This document shows, piece after piece, positions 1 through 5,083 of a DNA stretch of 5,301 bases. The stretch comes from Nitrosomonas sp. (lineage in GTDB: Bacteria; Pseudomonadota; Gammaproteobacteria; Burkholderiales; Nitrosomonadaceae), in NCBI GenBank assembly GCA_003514765.1, contig DOOY01000138.1:1-5301 (forward strand), read 5' to 3'. Under the pieces are notes generated by a model. The model was not told the DNA's origin, searched no databases, and saw only the letters and a list, made by a program, of their open reading frames with translations. Each line of letters opens with the position of its first letter. The first letter of the stretch is position 1. The position numbers and the translations under genes are program-made.

Positions 1-1
1 T

Positions 2-538
2 TATAAGATTGCAACTACGACTCGCATAGGAAGCGGATCTTTCTCACGTTCTACAAGTAGCGCATCCACGGCATATAAATCTGGGGCAGGTTCAGGCTCT
101 ATGGCTAGGTTGACTACTACGCATAGTGCAAGTTTTGGTCAAGGCTCTTTCGCCGGAGCATGGACGGCACCAGTCAATACTGTAACTTATCCAAAAGCTA
201 TCTCCAAATCTACCACTACTGCTACAAAGAATGTACATAAAAATTCTCGTTCTTATAAAGGCGAAACCCATGTTTATGCCATTAGAAATTCTAATGGCTC
301 AATCAATAAAATTGGTGAAAGTGCTCAAGGTACTCGTGTTAGAGACGGTGCATCAAAACGAGCTGAGCAGCAAGTGCGCAAATTGAACCGAGAGGTAGGC
401 CCAGGTCATACTTCAGAAATAAGAGGAAAAGTTTTTTCTGGTAAGGATGCTGCGCGTACCCATGAAACAAATTTAATCAAACGTTATCGAAGTATGTATG
501 GGCAAAACATGTTACCTGGAAATAAAATAAATAGATGA
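2..538 (+). CDS. C-terminal part of a polymorphic toxin with a GIY-YIG-like nuclease domain (5' partial)
   Basis: Reading from base 2 the frame is open to the TGA at 536-538, so the gene enters from outside the window. The ATG at 101 is internal and is not a credible start: it has no ribosome binding site and the same low-complexity sequence continues on both sides of it. The first ~80 codons are rich in Ser, Thr, Gly and Ala and look like a flexible linker. From about position 263 a compact domain follows that fits the GIY-YIG (URI) nuclease pattern: HVYAIRN with Tyr at 275-277 for the GIY strand, KIGES at 308-322 for the YIG strand, Arg codons at 335 and 341 as catalytic candidates, a Glu at 464-466 in HETNLIKRY, and a final PGNK at 515-526 supplying the usual Asn. 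Such domains at the tip of secreted polymorphic toxins cut nucleic acid in competitor cells. The family is inferred from motifs. The delivery type (Rhs, CDI, T6SS or other) cannot be told because the N-terminal part is missing. Confidence 0.72.
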   Translation, partial: YKIATTTRIGSGSFSRSTSSASTAYKSGAGSGSMARLTTTHSASFGQGSFAGAWTAPVNTVTYPKAISKSTTTATKNVHKNSRSYKGETHVYAIRNSNGSINKIGESAQGTRVRDGASKRAEQQVRKLNREVGPGHTSEIRGKVFSGKDAARTHETNLIKRYRSMYGQNMLPGNKINR

Positions 539-548
539 TGGTTAGCTA

Positions 549-935
549 ATGATAGAGCAAAGGATTTTACTCATTGGTGGTGTTTCTTTGGTGAAAGGTC
601 GGGTTAAAGAATCCGGCCTTGTTATGAAAGAAATATGTGACGAATTGGAACCAATGTTACAAGAGATTGGTTTCGTTGATAATGCGCCGTTTAAGACGGT
701 AAGTATGATTATTAGGTTTGGAGAAAAAACGGATTTAACGCCTGATTATGATCCTATTAATAAGCGTTACAGTGAGTTACCGGTCGCTGTTGAAATGGAA
801 TTGGCCAGTTTACGTATAGCAAGTAAAGAAACTCTAAAAAACGCTTTTGTTAAAGCGACAATTGATGTGCTAATTGATATTGCTAGAAAATATAACCTTC
901 CTTGTGAATCATTGGAAGCAATTGCAGCTCCTTAA
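549..935 (+). CDS. Probable immunity protein to the upstream nuclease toxin (Imm39-like)
   Basis: This 128-aa protein starts 10 bases after the toxin stop, on the same strand, which is the standard arrangement of a toxin tip and its immunity gene. The ATG at 549 is the first one available; no strong Shine-Dalgarno stands before it, so translation may be coupled to the toxin. The protein is soluble, with no signal peptide or membrane segment. It opens with a hydrophobic strand (ILLIGGVSLVKGR, residues 6-18), then a helix (GLVMKEICDELEPML), then a strand block around FKTVSMIIRFG (residues 48-58), and ends with a long amphipathic helix. From memory this pattern resembles the Imm39 immunity family, but I could not run a profile search. 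The role, binding and blocking the nuclease in the cytoplasm, is inferred from position as much as from sequence. It ends 23 bases from the convergent relaxase stop. Confidence 0.65.
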   Translation: MIEQRILLIGGVSLVKGRVKESGLVMKEICDELEPMLQEIGFVDNAPFKTVSMIIRFGEKTDLTPDYDPINKRYSELPVAVEMELASLRIASKETLKNAFVKATIDVLIDIARKYNLPCESLEAIAAP

Positions 936-958
936 AAATAGGCTCGTTTGAATCAGAA

Positions 959-2269
959 TCACATCTCAGGCTCATGCCCCATTGAATCATTGTTGCTGAT
1001 TGTTTGCTGTGATCGCAGGGTTTCCTGCTCATAAAGTTCTCTGATTTCATCCTGGCGTTCGATGTTTTTGTATTGCTGATCCATGTCGCTGAATAAATCT
1101 TTACGTTCATCAGTTTGCTTGTCGCGTAATTGTTGAAATTGATCCTGTAGTTTTCCTCGTTCAGCCAGTTGATTTGAGACGATGTTTTTCTTTTCATTTT
1201 GATCGCGCAGCTGATATTTCTGCGTTTCTTTCTCATTTTTGGCACGAGTTTTTTGATGTGAACCGGCTAATCTATCCCAGATGCCTTTATAGCCCTTTCT
1301 CAATCTGGATGAGCGTTCCAGCTCTTCAGATTGCCAGCGTTTTTCATGAGTAATCTTTTGGTTTTCACGCGCTTCGCGATGGTGTTGGGTCATCGACTGC
1401 CGGGCATGTATAAGCGGTTCCATTTCTTGTTTATGCTTGAAATTCAGCTCATCGCTGTACCCTTTGAATTGCTTGGTCAAACGACCAGATATCGTATTTT
1501 TAGTTTCAACAACTGAAGGCAATAGTTCAGCCTTGCCCAGTTTCTTTGTTAGCTCAGCTTTCTTGACGCCAATCTGGCGTGATAATGAATAAACTTCTCC
1601 ATGAAGATCAACCACGACATAACCGCGTTTATCCCCTTTGGCCAGAAAGTAGCCCCTGCCCTGCAAGGCACGCTCAAAAGCCTTGCGGCTATCAGAGATA
1701 GCCCAGCTATCCTGCAATGTGGATTTGATGGCTTTGGGGTTCTGCCCCGTACGCAGGGCTTGTTGCCATTCCTGCCTTGTGAAGTTAAAAGGATCTTTCT
1801 GATTTTGATCAATAAACCCTTTGGGCATGTCCCAGTCATTTTCTAGATAAAGCTGCTTGGAAACATCCATAAGCTTTCGTTTGTAATGAGACAGATGAAC
1901 CGCTTTCATTTCATCGGTGTCAATGCGCGACCAGACACAATGGGCGTGCCGCCTTCCTTCCTTTTCATGAAAAACGACAACACGAGGCTGGTCTTCAAGA
2001 CCCAGCTTGTTTTCTATCCGATCCAAAGCGTTTTCAAACTTATCTATTGGTACATCTTCACTTTCTGGCGGGTTTAGGCTTACAGAAAATAAGAATTTAC
2101 TACACCGCGTACCACGGCTCATGGCATAAGCTTCATGGAGAGCGCCATCCAAGTTATTGGATGTAAATCCACGAATTTCATGCACTTCCACATGCTCATT
2201 CTCTTCTGTTTTTAGCAGGTGAGCTGCTAATTGTCGTGAACCGCTCCGTTGTGATGCTTTCAAGATCAT
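959..2269 (-). CDS. Relaxase / mobilization nuclease (MobA/VirD2-like)
   Basis: This 436-aa protein would nick oriT and lead the single strand into the recipient. The N-terminal ~120 residues form the relaxase domain, with FLFSVSLNPP (59-68) and the metal-binding motif FHEKEGRRHAH, whose His101, His108 and His110 form the HUH-type triad, followed by CVWSRID. Residues ~130-230 are a mixed region containing the motif RGYFLAKGDKRGYVVVD. Residues ~250-436 are very rich in Gln, Glu, Lys and Arg and are likely coiled coil. There is no tyrosine before residue 48. Where VirD2/MobA-like proteins usually have the nucleophilic Tyr in motif I, this one reads QLAAHLL with His17. The start ATG lies one base after the mobC stop (TAA A ATG on the minus strand), with GAAGG nine bases upstream inside mobC, so the two are translationally coupled. 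The frame is intact, unlike the neighbouring recombinase. Confidence 0.88.
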   Translation of the reverse strand: MILKASQRSGSRQLAAHLLKTEENEHVEVHEIRGFTSNNLDGALHEAYAMSRGTRCSKFLFSVSLNPPESEDVPIDKFENALDRIENKLGLEDQPRVVVFHEKEGRRHAHCVWSRIDTDEMKAVHLSHYKRKLMDVSKQLYLENDWDMPKGFIDQNQKDPFNFTRQEWQQALRTGQNPKAIKSTLQDSWAISDSRKAFERALQGRGYFLAKGDKRGYVVVDLHGEVYSLSRQIGVKKAELTKKLGKAELLPSVVETKNTISGRLTKQFKGYSDELNFKHKQEMEPLIHARQSMTQHHREARENQKITHEKRWQSEELERSSRLRKGYKGIWDRLAGSHQKTRAKNEKETQKYQLRDQNEKKNIVSNQLAERGKLQDQFQQLRDKQTDERKDLFSDMDQQYKNIERQDEIRELYEQETLRSQQTISNNDSMGHEPEM

Positions 2270-2270
2270 T

Positions 2271-2660
2271 TTACTCAGCCTTCAAACCGAGTGCCTGTAT
2301 CAATTGGCGGCGCATCCAGAGAATGGCGTTATAGGCCTCAGTAAGCTGTTTTTGTGTGTCGGGATTGACCGGCAGGGAGCCGGAGTTGGCCGCTTTGGCC
2401 AGCTGGTTGATGTTATTGGGAATACGAGATTGACCCAATACACCCAAAAGCCTTGAAAGTGCCTGTTCATCTTTGACGGGGAAACGCCCCTTGGTTCTGC
2501 GGATTGAGACGTTTTCTTTGAACAGGCAAGAACGTATAAATTCGCTCAGGGAAATGCCATGAGCCATGTCTTCTAATTGTTGCCGTTCTTCCTTGGTAAA
2601 ACGGATTGAATACGGAGACAGGGGCTTGTTTCCGTTAAAATCATCTTTATAGCTTGCCAT
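2271..2660 (-). CDS. mobC: MobC-like relaxosome accessory protein
   Basis: This 129-aa basic protein is the first gene of the mob operon. Residues 17-47 (YSIRFTKEERQQLEDMA...SLSEFIRSCLF) have the strand-helix-helix shape of a ribbon-helix-helix DNA-binding domain. Residues 75-98 carry the MobC signature LGQSRIPNNINQLAKAANSG, followed by SLPV, and the C-terminus is helical. MobC proteins bind oriT as oligomers, help melt the nick region, and recruit the relaxase. The gene starts about 110 bases from the proposed oriT and is transcribed away from it, and the relaxase follows after one base. The ATG at 2660 is preceded only by a weak purine stretch. An RHH protein of this kind may also repress its own promoter, and the GTGAC/GTCAC repeat at 2697-2711 lies where an operator would be, although that is inference. 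Confidence 0.88.
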   Translation of the reverse strand: MASYKDDFNGNKPLSPYSIRFTKEERQQLEDMAHGISLSEFIRSCLFKENVSIRRTKGRFPVKDEQALSRLLGVLGQSRIPNNINQLAKAANSGSLPVNPDTQKQLTEAYNAILWMRRQLIQALGLKAE

Positions 2661-2696
2661 TTTCTACACCATCTAGAAACGACTGACTGCAAAGGA

Positions 2697-2711
2697 GTGA
2701 CAAAAAGTCAC
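2697..2711. repeat. Short inverted repeat GTGAC-AAAAA-GTCAC upstream of mobC
   Basis: A perfect 5-bp palindromic pair flanks five A residues, 36 bases before the mobC start and 60 bases from the oriT repeat. It is not followed by a T-run on the mobC side and is too short for a good terminator. It may be an operator or an accessory binding site for the RHH protein MobC. A spacing of one helical turn between half-site centres would suit a dimer. This is a guess from position. Confidence 0.35.
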
Positions 2712-2770
2712 AACAATTACAATGGATTACGCCATTAATCTTTGCTCAGCCAGTCCGATTGCCGAAAATA

Positions 2771-2814
2771 GCAGGACAAGATGGTTGCGAGCCCCCGCAA
2801 CCATTTTATCCTGC
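2771..2814 (+). other. Candidate origin of transfer (oriT) with IncP-like nick site
   Basis: The left arm 2771-2789 (GCAGGACAAGATGGTTGCG) and the right arm 2796-2814 are imperfect inverted repeats separated by the 6-base loop AGCCCC. Seventeen of 19 positions are Watson-Crick complementary, one is a G-T wobble (2780/2805) and one a mismatch (2777/2808). The right arm ends in TATCCTGC at 2807-2814, which matches the IncP/RP4 nick consensus YATCCTG^Y and predicts cleavage of the + strand between 2813 and 2814. The left arm lacks the match (TGTCCTGC on the other strand), so only one strand has the consensus. The site sits upstream of mobC, where MOBP-type oriTs usually lie, and the strand and orientation make the mob genes enter last. 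The structure is read directly from the sequence. The function is inference from family knowledge. Confidence 0.75.
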
Positions 2815-2904
2815 CTCACCTCAAATCGTAGGGTTATGAGGATTACCAGGAAGCCTTTATTTACGGGGCTTTTCATTGTTTTCGCAAACAGCACTATCCT
2901 TGTC

Positions 2905-2935
2905 TGGTGAATTGCTTTCCGAGGATGATTCACCA
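2905..2935. repeat. 8-bp inverted repeat in the spacer between recombinase end and oriT
   Basis: TGGTGAAT at 2905-2912 and ATTCACCA at 2928-2935 are perfect inverted copies with a 15-base spacer. They lie between the recombinase 3' end and the oriT repeat. The arrangement could be a protein-binding site of the relaxosome. There is no T-run and the loop is long, so a terminator is unlikely. A weaker AAGCC/GGCTT hairpin at 2851-2871 followed by TTTC lies beside it. The rest of the 2661-2952 spacer shows no coding signal. Confidence 0.35.
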
Positions 2936-2952
2936 ATACAAGAATTATCTTG

Positions 2953-4586
2953 CTAACCAATTTTTTGATCACCTGATTCGGTCATCATTTTGACTTGCTG
3001 CAACAAAGAATCTGTTTTCGTTGATTTTTTGCTGCTTTCCTGCTGAAACCGTTAATATTCCAGCCAGATCGCCATGCAAATCGATGGCGTATTCTTTACC
3101 GCACGCTTTGGGCGTAGGACAATCTTGTCGATGAGGCCCCTGAGAAGCTGCTCTGCGGCCTCTGATCTGGTTTCTTTTGTGTTGAGAGTAATCGCGTAGC
3201 GCATTCACTTCTTCCTGATAACGTAGAGACATATTGAGGTGTAGAAGTACCGTCGCCTCTTCTTTATCTTCCAGAAAGCGCTCCAGTTCCTCGCAGCGCT
3301 CTGCAATTTTGAGCATCGGCCCTTTGACCTCTGAACCTGGAACGCCGTCTTTGATCGCCTGGATAAGTTTTTCTTTTTCAACCTCAAGTTTGGCTAATTC
3401 CTTTTTGCTGCGGTCAATTGCCGCGTTTCTTGTCCGCCGCAGCTCATTGATGTGTTTTGTATATTCTTCACAGAACACCTGCACCAGTTCAGGTGTCATC
3501 AAATAATGTTGAAGCGCATCCAAAATGGTGTGCTCCAGATTTTCCTGTTTGATCGTCAGCCTGTTGCTACACGTCCCCTTATTACGTGAAGTTGAGCAAT
3601 CATACCGATCAGCCGATACTTTACTCATGCCGCCACCGCAGCAACCGCACGTCAGAAGATAGGAAAACAAATTCTGAGGGCGTTGTTTCGCCCAGAATTG
3701 CGGTTCATCATCCAGTACTTTCTGCCGTGCTTTGGCACTCTCCCATAAATCCTGGTCAACAATGAATGCGCAAATGCGGCACTTCCGTAATGATCCAGTC
3801 CCTTTCTGGATTGAGTCTGGCAATACGTTCCCGGTATCAGGATCTTTGATAAAACGCTGCCGATTCCAAACCAACCGGCCAATATATAGTTCGTTATTGA
3901 TTATGCCTGTACCACGTCTTCTGTTGCCGTAGATTGTGCTCGCGCCCCATGTTTTGCCCGAAGGGCATGCAATCCCGCTTTATTAAGTTTAAGGGCAATT
4001 TTCTTGGGAGAAATACCGGCAGCATAATCCCGGAATATCTGCCGGATGATTTCGGCTTCTTCCTCTATAATTTCCCGGTCGCCCCGAATGGCCTCTCCAT
4101 TACTATCCATTTGTTTGATAACACGATAGCCGTAGCAAAGGCCGCCACCTGATTTGCCCTTTTCAACACGACCACTTAAGCCGCGATGGGTTTTAGCGGC
4201 TAAGTCCTTGAGGAATAATGCATTCATTGTGCCTTTTAGCCCAATGTGAATATCGCTGACTTCACCCCCGTCAGACAGGGTATGAAGCGCTATTCCTGAA
4301 AACTGAAACCGTTTATAAATGCCTGCAATATCTTGCTGGTCTCTACTCAGCCGATCCAATCCTTCAGCCAATACGACATCAAACTTACCTGCCATGGCAT
4401 CTTGCATAAGCATCTGGATTCCGGGCCGCACAAGGCTTGCCCCGCTGATTCCTGATCGGTATAGGTGTTGATGATTTCCCAGCCTTCTTGTTTGGCTCGT
4501 ACACTGCAAACGCGGATTTGATCTTCAATCGAAGCGTCACTTTGAAGATCACTGCTATACCTGGCGTAGATGGCAACTTTTTGCAT
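2953..4586 (-). pseudogene. Large serine recombinase, broken by about seven small indels
   Basis: The ATG at 4586 is preceded by GGAG at 4594-4597. The N-terminus has the resolvase motif YARYSSDLQ with catalytic Ser11, and EGLDRLSRDQ follows in a second frame. Further on come the recombinase domain (GNRRRGTGIINNELYIGRLVWNR), a zinc ribbon beginning CGCC (near 3650), a coiled coil, and a C-terminal IDLHGDLAGIL block. The reading frame shifts near 4450 (1 base lost), 3966 (1 lost), 3828 (1 lost), 3761-3768 (4-bp AATG duplication), 3187 (1 gained), 3106 (1 lost) and in the A-run at 3025-3030 (1 gained). Undoing these gives 1632 bases, that is 543 aa plus the stop TAG at 2953-2955, a normal length for this family. 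Intact members integrate or excise mobile elements. As it stands translation fails soon after the first shift, in the catalytic domain, so it should be inactive. The indel positions were found by matching frames to remembered family motifs and may be off by a few bases. Confidence 0.85.
3761..3768. repeat. 4-bp tandem duplication (AATG x2) inside the recombinase pseudogene
   Basis: AATG is present twice in a row. On the minus strand this turns the expected L-R-I-V-D-Q-D-L-W reading into an out-of-frame stretch, and removing one copy restores it. Together with the 1-base loss near 3828 it makes about 21 residues out of frame before the frame returns. A slippage-type duplication is the simplest origin. 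Confidence 0.6.
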
Positions 4587-4587
4587 G

Positions 4588-4773
4588 TTAAGACTCCGTA
4601 TCTGACTTTTGCGTTAAAGATGTGGTACTCATCAAATGACGCTTATAATCTTGTTCGGCTGAACGGCGAGCAAGAAAGCGAACAACGTCAACAATCCTTG
4701 AGTCGATATTATGACTCGATTTCTGGGCAGACTTCCACCCTTTATCATTCTTAGATTGTCGCTTCTCAGTCAA
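4588..4773 (-). CDS. Small conserved-looking companion protein of the recombinase (61 aa, unknown function)
   Basis: This short ORF ends with TAA at 4590-4588, one base before the recombinase ATG, so it is the first gene of that operon. I prefer the TTG at 4773 as the start. On the minus strand GGAGGA stands exactly seven bases before it, whereas the GTG at 4788 overlaps that ribosome binding site and has none of its own. The protein starts MTEKRQSKNDKGW, is Lys/Arg-rich and polar at both ends, and has one amphipathic helix in the middle (IDSRIVDVVRFLARRSAEQDYKRHL). Similar small proteins with an R-x-x-x-x-[VI]R-x-[LI]AR-x-[AS]AE pattern, from memory, sit upstream of recombinases in related mobilizable elements. 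The function is not known to me; a cofactor or directionality role would be a guess. Its frame is intact while the recombinase is broken. Confidence 0.6.
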   Translation of the reverse strand: MTEKRQSKNDKGWKSAQKSSHNIDSRIVDVVRFLARRSAEQDYKRHLMSTTSLTQKSDTES

Positions 4774-4780
4774 CGAAAAA

Positions 4781-4786
4781 TCCTCC
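4781..4786 (-). promoter_or_regulatory. Strong Shine-Dalgarno that decides the TTG start of the 61-aa ORF
   Basis: On the minus strand GGAGGA is followed by TTTTTCG and then TTG at 4773. The seven-base spacing is near ideal, and the in-frame GTG at 4788 lies partly within the motif, so translation most likely begins at TTG. Confidence 0.55.
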
Positions 4787-5038
4787 ACACAGTTTATTAA
4801 GCACCAACTTTTTTCGGTTTCTGGAAAAATATCAGTGAAATAAAACTACTGTTTTAATTTGGCGAAATCGTTATCGCCGAAATAGAAGCGTGCAAAAACA
4901 TTGCGCAATTTCTATAATATATTGCTTGCGTTAACAAAATCTTAAGAACTGTTTTTTGGGCAGGGCAATCGGGCTTAAAAGTGCTTGAAAACAAGAAACC
5001 AGGAGTCTGTCGGACTTAAAGCGAAGAGGGGTTTAATT

Positions 5039-5047
5039 TGTTAGAAT
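5039..5047 (+). promoter_or_regulatory. Possible extended -10 promoter for the transposase
   Basis: TG-T-TAGAAT matches the extended -10 form (TGnTATAAT with one mismatch). Transcription would start near 5054, giving a leader of about 30 bases before the ATG at 5084, which contains a GGGAAG ribosome binding site. No good -35 is seen at 17 bases, as is usual for extended -10 promoters. It is a motif match only. Confidence 0.35.
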
Positions 5048-5083
5048 AGTGGTCAGTCAAAGGTAGATTTTTCGGGAAGTTAT

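Larger units (their letters stand above)
959..4773 (-). mobile_element. Mobilizable-element module: relaxase, mobC, oriT, decayed recombinase, small ORF
   Basis: All genes here read leftward and form the compact set expected of an integrative mobilizable element or mobilizable plasmid: a recombinase with its small partner, an oriT, and a mobC-relaxase operon. No type IV secretion or coupling-protein gene is present in the window, so transfer would need a helper. No attachment-site repeats were found flanking the module, so these coordinates mark genes and not element ends. Confidence 0.55.
4774..5083. other. AT-rich non-coding spacer between the recombinase operon and the transposase
   Basis: No convincing gene is present on either strand. 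It should hold the promoter of the 61-aa/recombinase operon and the left end of the insertion sequence. Visible structures are GGCGA/TCGCC with an 8-base loop (4861-4878), the perfect 8-bp palindrome TTGCGCAA (4901-4908), a TATAAT hexamer on the + strand (4913-4918) without a matching -35, a CTTG-AAAA-CAAG hairpin (4984-4995), and AGTC-TGTCG-GACT (5004-5016). None has a certain function. I saw no clear sigma-70 promoter pair reading into the recombinase operon. Confidence 0.5.

Noticed and set aside
101..103. ATG as the start of the toxin-tip gene
   Set aside because: The frame is open back to base 2 with the same Ser/Thr/Gly-rich composition and no ribosome binding site precedes the ATG, so the gene starts outside the window.
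883..1245. 120-aa minus-strand reading frame overlapping the immunity and relaxase ends
   Set aside because: It lies in an alternative frame of the intact relaxase gene and shows no recognisable motif or ribosome binding site.
1549..1846. Overlapping reading frames on both strands inside the relaxase
   Set aside because: They are shadows of the relaxase coding sequence, with no start signals and no family features.
2851..2874. Rho-independent terminator with AAGCC/GGCTT stem and TTTTC
   Set aside because: The stem is only 5 bp, the loop is 11 bases, and the T-run is on the strand opposite to the genes that would need it.
2727..2972. 81-aa minus-strand reading frame across the oriT
   Set aside because: It covers the oriT repeat and the end of the recombinase, lacks a ribosome binding site, and its only familiar-looking part comes from the inverted repeat itself.
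3901..4509. Three separate recombinase genes (4347-4586, 3901-4509, 2969-3874)
   Set aside because: Their motifs join in family order across single-base shifts and add up to one 543-aa protein, so they are pieces of one pseudogene.
4488..4754. 88-aa plus-strand reading frame over the recombinase start and the small ORF
   Set aside because: It runs antisense to two better supported genes and has no ribosome binding site or recognisable motif.
4913..4918. TATAAT as a + strand promoter for the transposase
   Set aside because: There is no -35 match at 15-19 bases and no TG extension, and it is 165 bases from the start codon. The extended -10 at 5039 is the better candidate.
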